Positions 52,253-62,045 of a stretch of 64,000 nt of DNA are shown here, piece after piece. The stretch is from Clostridiales bacterium (lineage in GTDB: Bacteria; Bacillota; Clostridia; Lachnospirales; Lachnospiraceae). The position numbers were made by a program, and so were the translations under genes. Location: NCBI GenBank assembly GCA_021203365.1, contig JAJQBI010000058.1:21083-85082 (forward strand), written 5' to 3'. Position 1 is the stretch's first letter. Every line of letters begins with the position of its first letter. The notes beneath the pieces are model-generated. The model saw only the letters and a list, made by a program, of their open reading frames with translations, was not told the origin of the DNA and did no database searches.

Positions 52253-53287
52253 ATGAAGAAAAAACTGATCAGTGTCCTGCTTTGTGCAACCATGGTATTT
52301 GGAGTTGTGACACCTGTACTTGCGGAGGATTCCGGAAGCTACGGCGAAGGACAGAAGATTGCTCTGGTTGGAAAATCAGCCGGAAACGCGTTCTTTGAGA
52401 TCGCGGCTGCTTCTTTTGTAGAAACCGCTGAGGCAGAGGGAGCTACCGTGGATATCGTATATCCGGAAGAAGCGACCGCAGATGCGCAGATCAAGGTTCT
52501 GGACAACCTGATTTCTCAGGATTATGACGCGATCTGCCTGTCCGCCAATGATACCAACGCACTTCAGGCGAAGCTGGAAGAGGCTATGGACGCTGGAATC
52601 GCCGTATCGTCCTTTGACTCCGCTCCCAATGCCGCCAGCCGTCAGGTATTTGTAAACCAGGCTGGTACCACCGCAGTTGCCCAGGCTCTGGTAGATGCGG
52701 TTTATGACATCGCCGGAGGAGAAGGCCAGTGGGCAATCCTTTCCGCTACATCTCAGGCGACCAACCAGAATGCCTGGATTGACGCCATGCAGGAGATTAT
52801 TGAGAATGATGACACATATGCGGATCTTGAGCTTGTAGAGATCGCTTATGGTGATGATGAGGCTCAGAAATCCACAGACCAGACCGAGGCTCTTCTTCAG
52901 AACTATCCGGATCTGAAGGTTATCTGCGCACCGACTACAGTTGGTATTGCGGCTGCCGCGAAATATCTGCAGGACAATGGATCCAGCTGCAAGCTGACCG
53001 GTCTTGGACTTCCGTCTGAGATGGAAGCCTACACAGGCGACGACGATGAGCATTCCTGCCCGTACTTCTATCTGTGGGATATGGAAGGTCTTGGAGAGCT
53101 TTCCGCATATGCCACTATGGCTCTGATCAACGGCGATATCACCGGCGCTCTGGATGAGACCTTCACCGCAGGCGACCTTGGCGAATACACCATCACAGAG
53201 GCTGATGACGGCGGTACAGAGATCGTTCTTGGCGAGCCGCTGGAGTTCACACCGGAGAACGTTTCCGAGTATGCGGAGCTGTACTAA
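52253..53287 (+). CDS. rhaS: Rhamnose-type sugar-binding protein
   Basis: 344 residues of the periplasmic-binding-protein type 1 fold: KIALVGKSAGNAFFEIAAAS, then DAICLSANDTNAL, FVNQAGTTAVAQAL and QTEALLQNYPDLKVICAP, typical of RhaS/AutoInducer-2-like binding proteins. The signal peptide ends VTPVLA-ED and has no lipobox cysteine at the cleavage site, unlike most Gram-positive binding proteins, which are lipid-anchored. AAGGAGG lies before the ATG. It is the last component of the importer operon; a GC-rich hairpin separates it from rhaM. Confidence 0.88.
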   Translation: MKKKLISVLLCATMVFGVVTPVLAEDSGSYGEGQKIALVGKSAGNAFFEIAAASFVETAEAEGATVDIVYPEEATADAQIKVLDNLISQDYDAICLSANDTNALQAKLEEAMDAGIAVSSFDSAPNAASRQVFVNQAGTTAVAQALVDAVYDIAGGEGQWAILSATSQATNQNAWIDAMQEIIENDDTYADLELVEIAYGDDEAQKSTDQTEALLQNYPDLKVICAPTTVGIAAAAKYLQDNGSSCKLTGLGLPSEMEAYTGDDDEHSCPYFYLWDMEGLGELSAYATMALINGDITGALDETFTAGDLGEYTITEADDGGTEIVLGEPLEFTPENVSEYAELY

Positions 53288-53327
53288 AAGAATTGCATCA
53301 GAAAGAATAATTCCTTACAGAACGAGA

Positions 53328-53356
53328 ACGGGACGGGGCTTTCGGCCCCGTCCCGT
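53328..53356 (+). terminator. GC-rich hairpin between binding protein gene and rhaM
   Basis: ACGGGACGGGGC pairs exactly with GCCCCGTCCCGT around a five-base loop, a 12-pair stem, but only ATCTGTTT follows. It probably acts as partial terminator or stabiliser, letting some transcripts continue into rhaM. Confidence 0.7.
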
Positions 53357-53380
53357 ATCTGTTTAAGCAGGAGGTAAAAC

Positions 53381-53692
53381 ATGATTAAGGGATTTAAAAT
53401 GAAATTATATGAGGGCCAGGAAGCGGAATACGAGAGAAGACATAATCTTCTCTGGCCGGAGATGAAGGATATGATTCATGAGCACGGCGGAAAGAACTAC
53501 AGTATTTTCCTGGATAAGGAAACGCTGACCCTTTTCGGTTATATTGAGATTGAAAACGAGGAGCTCTGGGCACAGAGTGCGGATACCGCCATTAACCGCA
53601 AATGGTGGGATTACATGGCGGATATCATGGAGACCAATCCGGACAACAGCCCGGTGAGCATTGATCTGGTGCCTCTGTTCCATCTGGATTAA
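53381..53692 (+). CDS. rhaM: L-rhamnose mutarotase
   Basis: 103 residues, exactly the family size. KMKLYEGQEAEYERRHNLLW followed by PEM gives the conserved RHxxLWPE core; NYSIFLDKETLTLFGYIE and the RKWWDYMADIM helix with its paired tryptophans are the sugar-binding elements. It interconverts alpha and beta L-rhamnose for the isomerase. AGGAGG lies before the ATG. It closes the rhamnose cluster. Confidence 0.95.
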   Translation: MIKGFKMKLYEGQEAEYERRHNLLWPEMKDMIHEHGGKNYSIFLDKETLTLFGYIEIENEELWAQSADTAINRKWWDYMADIMETNPDNSPVSIDLVPLFHLD

Positions 53693-53739
53693 AACGGGGA
53701 CTGTCCGAAAACGGAGAAATGTTATTACTGTGAAATGGG

Positions 53740-53768
53740 TTGACATTTCAAAAAGATTGTGTTAACGT
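53740..53768 (+). promoter_or_regulatory. Promoter of the trp operon leader
   Basis: TTGACA at 53740-53745 is a perfect -35. The best -10 at 17-base spacing is TAACGT (53763-53768), which is weak; a TATTAA begins at 53768. The T-box leader starts immediately after. Confidence 0.6.
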
Positions 53769-53776
53769 ATTAAAAG

Positions 53777-54055
53777 ATGAAAACCGATGAAGCGGAAGTA
53801 AAGACAGTCAGGTACGCACAGAGAGTCCGGGAGGGTGAGAGCCGGGCCGGGAGCCGGTTGTCAAATGGGCCGCTGAGGGCATGGGGAAAGGCCGTGGGGG
53901 CAAGTATCCGTGACGTGAGGGCATACGTCAGTTGCCGGGAATATGAAGGTATTCCGCAAAGTGCACGGGTCATACCGTGAAGCAGGGTGGTACCGCGGGT
54001 GAATGATACGCTCGTCCCTGGCAGATAAGAACTGCCGGGGATGGGCGTTTTTGTT
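53777..54055 (+). promoter_or_regulatory. T-box leader (tRNA-Trp sensing) of the trp operon
   Basis: The T-box core AGGGTGGTACCGCG lies at 53984-53997. Upstream are the stem I landmarks: a GATGA k-turn-like segment near 53786, AGAGAGTCCGGGAGG at 53819-53833, and CTGAGGGC at 53883-53890. The TGG at 53876-53878 is the likely tryptophan specifier, consistent with the trp genes that follow. The terminator stem is CGCTCGTCCCTGGCAG (54009-54024) pairing with CTGCCGGGGATGGGCG (54032-54047), then a T-run. Uncharged tRNA-Trp would stabilise the antiterminator and allow transcription of trpE. Confidence 0.93.
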
Positions 54056-54085
54056 TCCCGGCGGAAGAACAGGAGGAGCTTATTT

Positions 54086-55570
54086 ATGTATCCTACATTA
54101 GAAACTGTGAGAGAACTGGCCGCGGACGGCGTATACCGCCGGGTTCCCGTATGCCGGGAGCTTTACGCGGACGGCTATACGCCGGTGGAGGTGATGCGGA
54201 CGCTCCGAACCGCCAGCCGGCACTGTTACCTTCTGGAAAGTGCCAGTCAGGATGAAAACTGGGGACGTTTTACCTTCCTGGGGTACGATCCCACCATGGA
54301 GATCACCTGCACCGACGGCACACTCCGGATCCGCAGAACCGGGGAGGGAGAAGATCAGGTGGAGGTCCGGCAGGTAGCCCATCCGGGAGATGCTCTCCGT
54401 GAGATTCTGAAAGAATACAAAAGTCCGATGCTGGAGAAGATGCCTCCTTTTACCGGCGGACTGGTTGGGTATTTTTCCTATGATTATATTAAATACAGCG
54501 AGCCGGGACTGAAGCTGGAGGATCGGGAGCAGCAGGATTTCCGGGACATGGATCTGATGCTTTTTGACCAGGTGATTGCCTTTGACCATTACCGGCAGAA
54601 AATTCAGCTGATCACCGGAGTGATGACGGAGGATGTGGAGAATTCCTACAAAAAGGCCGGGCAGAAGCTGGAAGAGATGGCCGCTCTTCTGAAGAGCAAA
54701 AAACAGAGAGAAATGCCGCCTCTTAAGCTTCTCACGGAAATTAAACCCCAGTTTCCCCGGGAAAAATACTGCGAGATGGTGGAGAAGGCCAGGCATTATA
54801 TCCGGGAGGGAGATATTTTCCAGGTGGTGCTCTCCAATCCCATGCGTGCGAAGGCGGAGGGAAGTCTGTTTGACACCTACCGGGTGCTTCGGGCCACCAA
54901 TCCGTCCCCCTATATGTTTTATTTTTCCAGTGACGACATTGAGATTGCCGGCGCTTCTCCGGAGACCCTGGTAAAGCTGGAAGGGGAAACCCTGCGCACC
55001 TTCCCTCTGGCAGGAACCCGTCCCAGGGGAAAAAATCAGGAGGAGGACCTGGAGCTGGAGCGCGGTCTGCTTGCAGATGAGAAGGAGTGCTCTGAGCACA
55101 ACATGCTGGTGGACCTTGGGAGAAATGATATTGGAAAAATCAGCGAGATCGGCTCGGTTGAGGTGGAAAAATATATGTCCATCGAGCGGTTTTCCCATGT
55201 AATGCACATCGGCTCTACGGTTACCGGCCGGATTCTGCCGGAAAAGGACGCAGTGGACGCGGTGGATGCCATTCTTCCCGCGGGAACCCTGTCGGGGGCT
55301 CCAAAATTCCGGGCCTGCCAGATTATCGAGGAGCTGGAGCAGAGCAAGCGGGGAATTTACGGCGGGGCCATCGGTTATCTGGATTTCGCGGGAAATCTGG
55401 ATACCTGCATCGCCATTCGCCTGGTATACAGGAAAAACGGGGAAATCTGTATTCGCTCCGGCGCCGGAATTGTGGCGGACAGCGCCCCCGATAAGGAATT
55501 CGACGAATGCTGCAACAAGGCCAGAGCCGTGGTGCAGGCCATTGAGATGGCACAGGAGGGTCTGGAATGA
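54086..55570 (+). CDS. trpE: Anthranilate synthase component I
   Basis: 494 residues from the ATG at 54086 (AGGAGG upstream; an earlier in-frame ATG at 54041 lies in the T-box terminator). The feedback-type LLESA motif is near residue 50, and the chorismate-binding core has LAGTRPRGKNQEED, LVDLGRNDIGKIS, PAGTLSGAPKFRA and GGAIGYLDFAGNLDTCIA. It makes anthranilate from chorismate with ammonia supplied by TrpG. Its stop overlaps the trpG start by four bases. Confidence 0.96.
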   Translation: MYPTLETVRELAADGVYRRVPVCRELYADGYTPVEVMRTLRTASRHCYLLESASQDENWGRFTFLGYDPTMEITCTDGTLRIRRTGEGEDQVEVRQVAHPGDALREILKEYKSPMLEKMPPFTGGLVGYFSYDYIKYSEPGLKLEDREQQDFRDMDLMLFDQVIAFDHYRQKIQLITGVMTEDVENSYKKAGQKLEEMAALLKSKKQREMPPLKLLTEIKPQFPREKYCEMVEKARHYIREGDIFQVVLSNPMRAKAEGSLFDTYRVLRATNPSPYMFYFSSDDIEIAGASPETLVKLEGETLRTFPLAGTRPRGKNQEEDLELERGLLADEKECSEHNMLVDLGRNDIGKISEIGSVEVEKYMSIERFSHVMHIGSTVTGRILPEKDAVDAVDAILPAGTLSGAPKFRACQIIEELEQSKRGIYGGAIGYLDFAGNLDTCIAIRLVYRKNGEICIRSGAGIVADSAPDKEFDECCNKARAVVQAIEMAQEGLE

Positions 55571-56157
55571 TTGTTCTGATTGATAATTACGACAGCTTTT
55601 CATACAATTTATATCAGCTGGCGGGTTCCGTCTGCCCGGAAATCCGGGTTATTCGAAACGATGCGTTTACGATAGAGGAGGTGGCCGCCATGAGACCGGA
55701 GGCACTGATTCTGTCGCCCGGACCAGGCCGTCCGGAATCCGCAGGAATCTGTGTTCCGGGAGTGCAGTATTTCGCAGGGAAAATTCCCATTCTGGGCATA
55801 TGTCTGGGCCATCAGTCCATCTGTCAGGCTTTTGGCGGAACTGTGTCCTACGCGAAGGAGCTGATGCATGGAAAAAAGAGTGAGGTCTGCCGGATCGGGG
55901 AGAGCCGGATCCTGGAGGGACTTCCGCCTGTTTTCTCCGCGGCCCGTTACCATTCTCTGGCGGCCATACGGGAAACCCTTCCGGAGGAGCTTGTGGTTAC
56001 GGCAGAATCCGCAGACGGCGAGGTTATGGCGGTGGAGCACAGGGCATATCCCATATTCGGACTTCAGTTCCATCCGGAATCCGTGATGACACCGGTTGGG
56101 AAAGAGATTATAGAGAACTTTATAAGGATCACCGAGAAAGAGAGGAAATCAAAATGA
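55567..56157 (+). CDS. trpG: Anthranilate synthase component II (glutamine amidotransferase)
   Basis: 196 residues, class I glutamine amidotransferase: oxyanion [12 protein letters not shown], nucleophile in [15 protein letters not shown], and the His/Glu pair in [13 protein letters not shown]. It supplies ammonia to TrpE. It is not fused to TrpD, unlike in enterobacteria. It overlaps trpE and trpD by four bases on each side. Confidence 0.95.
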   Translation: MIVLIDNYDSFSYNLYQLAGSVCPEIRVIRNDAFTIEEVAAMRPEALILSPGPGRPESAGICVPGVQYFAGKIPILGICLGHQSICQAFGGTVSYAKELMHGKKSEVCRIGESRILEGLPPVFSAARYHSLAAIRETLPEELVVTAESADGEVMAVEHRAYPIFGLQFHPESVMTPVGKEIIENFIRITEKERKSK

Positions 56158-57164
56158 TCAAGGAAGCAATTCTTAAAGTGGTAAACAAAGAAAATCTGAC
56201 CTTTGAGGAGGCCAAAACCGTAATGGACGAAATCATGAAGGGGGAAACCTCTCAGATTCAGACCTCCGCCTACCTGACCGCCATGGTTATGAAGGGAGAG
56301 ACCATAGATGAGATCACCGGATCTGCGGTGGGAATCCGGGCGCATGGAGTAAAGCTTCCGCACTCGACAGAGGTGCTGGAGATTGTGGGCACAGGAGGCG
56401 ACAACGCCAGCTCCTTTAATATTTCCACCACCTCCTCTCTGGTGATTGCCGCGGCAGGTATTCCGGTGGCCAAGCACGGAAACCGGGCCGCCTCCTCCAG
56501 GTCCGGCGCTGCCGATGTACTGGAGGCCCTTGGGGTGAAAATTACCATTTCCCCGGAACGCAGCGGCGAAATCCTGGAAAAGACCAATATGAGCTTCCTT
56601 TTTGCCCAGGCCTATAACTCTGCAATGAAATATGTGGCGCCGGTTCGCAGAGAGCTTGGTTTCCGCACCATGTTTAATATTCTGGGACCCCTTACCAACC
56701 CGGCGGAAGCCAGCATGCAGCTGATGGGCGTTTATGAGGAGAAGCTTGTGGAGCCGCTGGCGCATGTTCTCTCCAATCTGGGCGTAAAACGGGGAATGGT
56801 GGTTTACGGAATGGATAAGCTGGATGAGATATCCGCCAGTGCGCCTACCGCGGTGTGTGAAATTGATAACGGCACCTTCCGCACTTATGAGATTACGCCG
56901 GAGCAGTTCGGATACGCCAGAGGCACCAAGGAAGAGCTGGTGGGCGGAACTCCGGAGGAAAACGCGGCCATTACCCTGGAAATCCTTGACGGCAGGGATC
57001 GGGGAACCCGGAGAAATGCCGTGTGTATGAATGCCGGCTGTTCCATTTATCTGGCGGGAAAGGCGGAAACGCCCGAGGCCGGTGTGCGGATGGCGGAAGA
57101 GCTGATTGACAGCGGCGCCGCGAAGAGAAAGCTGGAGGAATTCATTCAGGAGACCAATCAATGA
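56154..57164 (+). CDS. trpD: Anthranilate phosphoribosyltransferase
   Basis: 336 residues. The PRPP loop [14 protein letters not shown], then [19 protein letters not shown] and the [20 protein letters not shown] segment are diagnostic. It transfers phosphoribose from PRPP to anthranilate. Four-base overlaps with trpG and trpC point to coupled translation. Confidence 0.96.
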   Translation: MIKEAILKVVNKENLTFEEAKTVMDEIMKGETSQIQTSAYLTAMVMKGETIDEITGSAVGIRAHGVKLPHSTEVLEIVGTGGDNASSFNISTTSSLVIAAAGIPVAKHGNRAASSRSGAADVLEALGVKITISPERSGEILEKTNMSFLFAQAYNSAMKYVAPVRRELGFRTMFNILGPLTNPAEASMQLMGVYEEKLVEPLAHVLSNLGVKRGMVVYGMDKLDEISASAPTAVCEIDNGTFRTYEITPEQFGYARGTKEELVGGTPEENAAITLEILDGRDRGTRRNAVCMNAGCSIYLAGKAETPEAGVRMAEELIDSGAAKRKLEEFIQETNQ

Positions 57165-57958
57165 GTATTTTAAGCGAGATTGCTGCGAAGACAAAAGAGC
57201 GGATTGATTTTGAAAAAACCAGGGTATCCACAGAGGAGCTGCGGGAAAGAATCCGGGAGGAGGACAGGGGAACTCCCCGTCCTTCCTTTCTGGAGGCGCT
57301 GAAAAAGGATGGGATGTCTTATATCTGCGAGGTGAAGAAGGCCTCTCCCTCCAAAGGCCTGATTGCTCCATATTTCCCTTATCTGGAGATTGCCAGGGAA
57401 TACGAGGCGGCCGGGGCGTCGGCCATCTCCTGCCTGACGGAGCCCTTTTATTTTCAGGGGAAGGATTCCTACCTTCAGGAAATTGCCGCGAATGTGGGGA
57501 TTCCCGTTCTCCGGAAGGATTTTACAGTGGATGAGTATATGATCTACCAGGCAAAGGCCCTGGGCGCTTCGGCTGTGCTGCTGATCTGCGCTATTCTGGA
57601 CGACGCCCGGCTTGTGGCTTACCGGGAGCTGGCGGAGGATCTGGGGCTGGACGCTCTGGTGGAAGCCCACGATGAGGAAGAGGTGGAGCGGGCTTTAAGG
57701 GCCGGGGGAAAGATCATCGGTGTGAACAACCGGGATCTGCGCACTTTCCAGGTGGATACCGGGAACAGCATCCGTCTGCGGGCTCTTGCTCCTGCGGAGA
57801 CCGTCTTTGTGTCAGAAAGCGGAATTAAAACCAGTGAGGATATCCGTGCACTTCGGGAAAATCAGGTGGATGCCGTGCTGATCGGGGAGACTCTGATGCG
57901 AAGCAGGGATAAAAAGGCTGCCCTGGAGGCGCTGAATGGGGGAAGCCTGGGAAAATGA
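57161..57958 (+). CDS. trpC: Indole-3-glycerol phosphate synthase
   Basis: 265 residues, a TIM barrel with [14 protein letters not shown] near residue 50, the lysine in [15 protein letters not shown], and [15 protein letters not shown] and [12 protein letters not shown]. It closes the indole ring. It is a single-function protein, separate from TrpF, and overlaps trpD and trpF by four bases. Confidence 0.96.
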   Translation: MSILSEIAAKTKERIDFEKTRVSTEELRERIREEDRGTPRPSFLEALKKDGMSYICEVKKASPSKGLIAPYFPYLEIAREYEAAGASAISCLTEPFYFQGKDSYLQEIAANVGIPVLRKDFTVDEYMIYQAKALGASAVLLICAILDDARLVAYRELAEDLGLDALVEAHDEEEVERALRAGGKIIGVNNRDLRTFQVDTGNSIRLRALAPAETVFVSESGIKTSEDIRALRENQVDAVLIGETLMRSRDKKAALEALNGGSLGK

Positions 57959-58584
57959 CGAAAATAAAGATCTGTGGTCTGAAAAGACCGGAGGACATTT
58001 GGGCCGTAAATGAGGCGAAGCCGGATTTTGCCGGCTTTATCATAGATTTTCCCAGAAGCCACCGCAGTATTTCGCCGGAACGGGCGGCAGAGCTGGCCGC
58101 GGGTCTGGATCCGGAGATCGTGCCGGTGGGAGTTTTTGTGGACGCGGATCCCGCGCTTCCCGCCCGGCTTTTAAACGAGGGGCTCATCCGTGTGGCACAG
58201 CTGCACGGTCACGAATCGGAGGACTATATCCGGAAACTGCGGGGGCGGACCGACGGACTTCTGGCCAGAGCCTTTGTCGTTCACTCTGCGGAGGATGTGC
58301 GGCGGGCGGCGGAAAGCTCTGCAGATTACATTTTACTGGATCAGGGGCAGGGGACGGGGAAAACCTTTGACTGGTCTCTGGTGCAGGAGATGGAGCGCCC
58401 CTTTATTCTGGCGGGAGGACTGGGAGCGGAAAACCTGGCGGAGGCCATCCGCCGTCTTCATCCCTGGGCGGTGGACGTAAGCAGCGGTGTGGAGACGGAC
58501 CGGCAAAAGGATCCGGAAAAAATCCGCCGGGCGGTAAAAATTGTGCGGGAGCTCTCCGCTACAGGGAAAGACATGGCTGATTGA
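57955..58584 (+). CDS. trpF: Phosphoribosylanthranilate isomerase
   Basis: 209 residues with the TrpF start [15 protein letters not shown], the catalytic Cys of [17 protein letters not shown] and the phosphate site [13 protein letters not shown] with [10 protein letters not shown]. It starts within the last bases of trpC. About 25 bases separate it from trpB. Confidence 0.95.
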   Translation: MTKIKICGLKRPEDIWAVNEAKPDFAGFIIDFPRSHRSISPERAAELAAGLDPEIVPVGVFVDADPALPARLLNEGLIRVAQLHGHESEDYIRKLRGRTDGLLARAFVVHSAEDVRRAAESSADYILLDQGQGTGKTFDWSLVQEMERPFILAGGLGAENLAEAIRRLHPWAVDVSSGVETDRQKDPEKIRRAVKIVRELSATGKDMAD

Positions 58585-58609
58585 AATTTGCAGAAGGAGG
58601 TTTGGCAGT

Positions 58610-59797
58610 ATGGCAGGCAGAGGAAGGTTTGGCATACACGGCGGACAGTATATTCCGGAAACGCTGATGAACGCGGTTCTGGAGCTGGAGGAAGCCTATA
58701 ATCACTATAAAGACGATCCGGAGTTTAACGCGGAGCTGACCACGCTTTTTAATGAGTACGCGGGAAGACCGTCCAGACTCTATTACGCGGCCCACATGAC
58801 CCAGGATCTGGGCGGAGCGAAGGTGTATCTGAAGCGGGAGGATCTGAATCATACCGGAGCGCATAAGATCAACAATGTGCTGGGGCAGGTTCTCCTGGCG
58901 AAAAAAATGGGAAAAACCCGTGTGATCGCCGAGACCGGCGCCGGACAGCACGGGGTGGCCACCGCCACGGCAGCCGCCCTGATGGGCATGGAATGTGAGG
59001 TTTTCATGGGAAAGGAGGACACGGAGCGTCAGGCGCTGAATGTGTATAAGATGCGTCTTCTGGGTGCGAAGGTTCACGCGGTGACCACCGGGACGGCGAC
59101 GCTCAAGGACGCAGTTTCCGAGACCATGCGGGAATGGACCAACCGGATTGCGGATACGCATTATGTGCTGGGTTCGGTTATGGGTCCCCATCCGTTTCCC
59201 ACCATTGTGCGGGACTTCCAGTCTGTGATTTCCAGAGAGATTAAGGAACAGCTGATGGAAAAGGAAGGAAGGCTTCCGGACGCGGTGCTGGCCTGTGTAG
59301 GCGGAGGTTCCAACGCCATTGGATCCTTCTATCATTTCATCGGGGACGAGAGTGTACAGCTGATCGGATGTGAGGCGGCCGGGCGCGGGGTGGATACGGC
59401 GGAGACTGCGGCTACCCTTGCCACCGGAAAGCTGGGGATCTTCCACGGGATGAAATCCTATTTCTGCCAGGATGAGTATGGACAGATCGCCCCGGTATAT
59501 TCCATTTCCGCAGGGCTGGATTATCCGGGTGTGGGACCGGAGCACGCCTGGCTGTACGACACCGGCCGGGCGCAGTATGTGCCGGTAACGGATGAGGAGG
59601 CTGTGGAGGCCTTTGAGTATCTTTCCAGGGTGGAGGGAATTATTCCCGCCATTGAAAGTGCCCACGCGGTGGCCTACGCGAAGAAGCTGATTCCCACGCT
59701 GGACCGGGACAAAATTGTGGTGATCACCATTTCCGGACGGGGGGACAAGGACTGTGCCGCCATTGCCCGCTACAGAGGGGAGGATATTCATGAATAA
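58610..59797 (+). CDS. trpB: Tryptophan synthase beta chain
   Basis: 395 residues from the ATG at 58610 with AAGGAGG upstream; the longer frame would overlap trpF. The PLP lysine is in [13 protein letters not shown], the conserved [14 protein letters not shown] and the phosphate loop [13 protein letters not shown] follow. It is the TrpB1-type partner of TrpA, joining indole and serine. It overlaps trpA by eight bases. Confidence 0.96.
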   Translation: MAGRGRFGIHGGQYIPETLMNAVLELEEAYNHYKDDPEFNAELTTLFNEYAGRPSRLYYAAHMTQDLGGAKVYLKREDLNHTGAHKINNVLGQVLLAKKMGKTRVIAETGAGQHGVATATAAALMGMECEVFMGKEDTERQALNVYKMRLLGAKVHAVTTGTATLKDAVSETMREWTNRIADTHYVLGSVMGPHPFPTIVRDFQSVISREIKEQLMEKEGRLPDAVLACVGGGSNAIGSFYHFIGDESVQLIGCEAAGRGVDTAETAATLATGKLGIFHGMKSYFCQDEYGQIAPVYSISAGLDYPGVGPEHAWLYDTGRAQYVPVTDEEAVEAFEYLSRVEGIIPAIESAHAVAYAKKLIPTLDRDKIVVITISGRGDKDCAAIARYRGEDIHE

Positions 59798-60563
59798 GAG
59801 AATTGCACAGGCTTTTGCCGGAAGGAAGGCGTTCATTCCCTTTATTACCTGTGGAGATCCGGCGCTGGAGGTGACAGAGCAGCTGGTGTACGCGCTGGAG
59901 GAGGCCGGCGCGGATCTGATCGAGCTGGGAATTCCTTTTTCAGATCCCACGGCGGAAGGCCCGGTGATCCAGGCGGCCAACGTCCGGGCTTTGTCCGGAG
60001 GCGTGACCACAGATAAAATATTTGACCTGGTAAAAAGAATCCGGGAAAAAACTTCGATTCCCATGGTGTTTATGACTTATGCCAACGTGGTGTTTTCCTA
60101 TGGAACAGAGAGGTTTGTGAAAACAGCGGCGGAGATCGGCATGGACGGTCTGATCCTTCCGGACGTTCCGGTGGAGGAAAAGGGAGAGTTTGATACAGTC
60201 TGCAGACAGTATGGCCTGGATCTGATTTCTCTGATTGCGCCCACTTCCCATGAGAGGATCCGGGATATCGCCAGGCAGGCTGAGGGCTTCGTGTACTGTG
60301 TCTCTTCCCTGGGAGTTACGGGAATGCGCTCTGTAATCACAACTGACATCGGAGCCATGGTAAAGCTGGTAAAGGAAGAGCGGGACATCCCCTGTGCGGT
60401 GGGCTTCGGAATTTCCAGCCCGCAGCAGGCCCGGAAGATGGCGGATCAGTCCGACGGCGTGATTGTGGGCTCCGCCATTGTGAAGCTGTGTGAGAAATAT
60501 GGCCGTGACTGCGTGCCCTATGTGAAAGATTATGTAAAAGAGATGAAGGACGCCATTCGATGA
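59790..60563 (+). CDS. trpA: Tryptophan synthase alpha chain
   Basis: 257 residues from the ATG at 59790, which has GGGGAGG upstream. [19 protein letters not shown] carries the catalytic Glu and Asp region. The usual PLADGP reads PTAEGP here, a mild departure. [11 protein letters not shown] and [11 protein letters not shown] are the phosphate-binding loops. It releases indole to TrpB. It is the last gene of the complete trpEGDCFBA operon. Confidence 0.95.
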   Translation: MNKRIAQAFAGRKAFIPFITCGDPALEVTEQLVYALEEAGADLIELGIPFSDPTAEGPVIQAANVRALSGGVTTDKIFDLVKRIREKTSIPMVFMTYANVVFSYGTERFVKTAAEIGMDGLILPDVPVEEKGEFDTVCRQYGLDLISLIAPTSHERIRDIARQAEGFVYCVSSLGVTGMRSVITTDIGAMVKLVKEERDIPCAVGFGISSPQQARKMADQSDGVIVGSAIVKLCEKYGRDCVPYVKDYVKEMKDAIR

Positions 60564-60577
60564 GGCGTTTTGAGGAA

Positions 60578-60617
60578 ACCGGCGGCGCGGCAAAAGGCTG
60601 CGCTGCCGGTGTTTTTT
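60578..60617 (+). terminator. Terminator of the trp operon
   Basis: ACCGGCGGCGCGGC (60578-60591) pairs along 14 positions, two of them G-T, with GCTGCGCTGCCGGT (60597-60610), followed by GTTTTTTC. Confidence 0.9.
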
Positions 60618-60647
60618 CATTTTCTGTTTTGGGTGGAAGGATTGTGC

Positions 60648-60676
60648 TTGCAGTTCAGTGTAATTCCGTGTAAAAT
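60648..60676 (+). promoter_or_regulatory. Promoter of the flavin reductase-rubrerythrin gene
   Basis: TTGCAG (60648-60653) and TAAAAT (60671-60676) with exactly 17 bases between them, 50 bases before the start codon. Confidence 0.75.
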
Positions 60677-60726
60677 CAAAGAAAAGGTGACCGCGGAGCG
60701 GCGCCTTCGCTGAATGGAGGTTGAAT

Positions 60727-61920
60727 ATGGATAAAAAAGCCATGTATCGATTAAGCTACGGTCTTTTTATTCTGACGGCGAAAGCTGGCGGCCGGGATAA
60801 TGGCTGTGTGGTTAATACAGTCACCCAGGTTACGTCGGAGCCCAACCGGATCACGGTTGCGGTCAATAAGAATAATCTGACCCATGACATGATTCTGCGC
60901 TCCGGAGAGTTTAACGTCTCTGTCCTGACGCAGAAGGCACCTTTTGAGACTTACAGACACTGGGGCTTTCAGAGCGGCAGAGATGTGGACAAGATGGAGG
61001 CGATCACGGTCAGCAGAAGCGCCAACGGCCTGGTCTATCTTCCGGAAGGGGCCAATGCCTATCTTTCTGCAAAGGTAGTGGAGAGCCGGGACCTGGGGAC
61101 ACACACTCTTTTCCTGGCGGATGTGACAGATGGCGGGGTACTTTCGGATGAGGAGTCTGTGACCTACAGCTATTATCAGAAATACGTAAAGCCGGCGCCC
61201 GCCGCAAAGAAAAAGGGATTTGTGTGTACCGTGTGCGGATATATCTACGAGGGAGATGTATTGCCGGAGGATTTTATCTGTCCTCTGTGTAAGCATCCCG
61301 CATCTGATTTTGTACCCATTGTGCTGGATGAGAAGAAAGAAAATGTTGAAAAAGCTGAGACAAAAAAGGAGGAAACAGCTATGAGCAGTAAGTATGCAGG
61401 AACGCAGACCGAAAAGAATCTGGAGACCGCTTTTTCAGGGGAATCTCAGGCGAGGAATAAGTATACGTTTTTCTCTTCCGTGGCGAAGAAGCAGGGCTTT
61501 GAGCAGATCGCCGCTTTATTCCTGAAGACCGCGGACAACGAGAAAGAGCACGCGAAGATGTGGTTTAAGGAGCTGAACGGAATCGGAGATACCGCTCAGA
61601 ATCTGGAAGCCGCAGCGGAGGGCGAGAACTATGAGTGGACGGATATGTATGCCGGATTCGCGAAGACCGCGGAGGAGGAAGGATTTCCGGAGCTGGCTGC
61701 GAAGTTCCGCATGGTGGGCGAGATTGAGAAGCATCATGAGGAGAGATACCGTGCGCTGCTTAAGAATGTAGAGACTGCCGCCGTATTTGCCAAGAGCGAG
61801 GTTAAGGTCTGGGAGTGCAGAAACTGCGGACATATCGTGGTAGGAATGGAAGCCCCGGAGGTTTGTCCTGTGTGCAGTCATCCCCAGAGCTATTTTGAGG
61901 TACACGCGGAGAATTATTAA
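60727..61920 (+). CDS. Flavin reductase-rubredoxin-rubrerythrin fusion
   Basis: 397 residues in three units. Residues 1-155 are an FMN-binding flavin reductase domain ([33 protein letters not shown]). Residues about 165-200 are a rubredoxin ([27 protein letters not shown]), making the front half like the high-molecular-weight rubredoxin Hrb. Residues 219-397 are a rubrerythrin with diiron helices ([41 protein letters not shown]) and its own rubredoxin ([21 protein letters not shown]). It would reduce peroxide or oxygen with NAD(P)H electrons. An AAGGAGG eight bases before the in-frame ATG at 61381 could also give a free rubrerythrin. The start at 60727 has GGAGG upstream. Confidence 0.92.
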   Translation: MDKKAMYRLSYGLFILTAKAGGRDNGCVVNTVTQVTSEPNRITVAVNKNNLTHDMILRSGEFNVSVLTQKAPFETYRHWGFQSGRDVDKMEAITVSRSANGLVYLPEGANAYLSAKVVESRDLGTHTLFLADVTDGGVLSDEESVTYSYYQKYVKPAPAAKKKGFVCTVCGYIYEGDVLPEDFICPLCKHPASDFVPIVLDEKKENVEKAETKKEETAMSSKYAGTQTEKNLETAFSGESQARNKYTFFSSVAKKQGFEQIAALFLKTADNEKEHAKMWFKELNGIGDTAQNLEAAAEGENYEWTDMYAGFAKTAEEEGFPELAAKFRMVGEIEKHHEERYRALLKNVETAAVFAKSEVKVWECRNCGHIVVGMEAPEVCPVCSHPQSYFEVHAENY

Positions 61921-61986
61921 GACAGATCTTCGGTCAGAAAACCGGCCGGAAACGTGTGGATTCATACGGAAAGAAGGCTTGAAATG

Positions 61987-62028
61987 AAAAAGGAGTACAG
62001 GTTCCTGTGGGGACCTGTACTCCTTTTT
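61987..62028. terminator. Bidirectional terminator between rubrerythrin fusion and nudC
   Basis: AAAAAGGAGTACAGGT (61987-62002) pairs exactly with ACCTGTACTCCTTTTT (62013-62028). The A and T tails serve both converging genes. Confidence 0.93.
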
Positions 62029-62045
62029 TGCGGGTATGAAAATCT

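Noticed and set aside
54098..55603. A 501-codon open frame on the minus strand opposite trpE
   Set aside because: It is the shadow of a GC-rich gene: no ribosome site, no protein motif, and trpE is certain on the other strand. The same applies to the long minus frames opposite trpB (58559-60064), trpD (56064-57371), rhaB (42409-43560) and GH13 (40493-41968).
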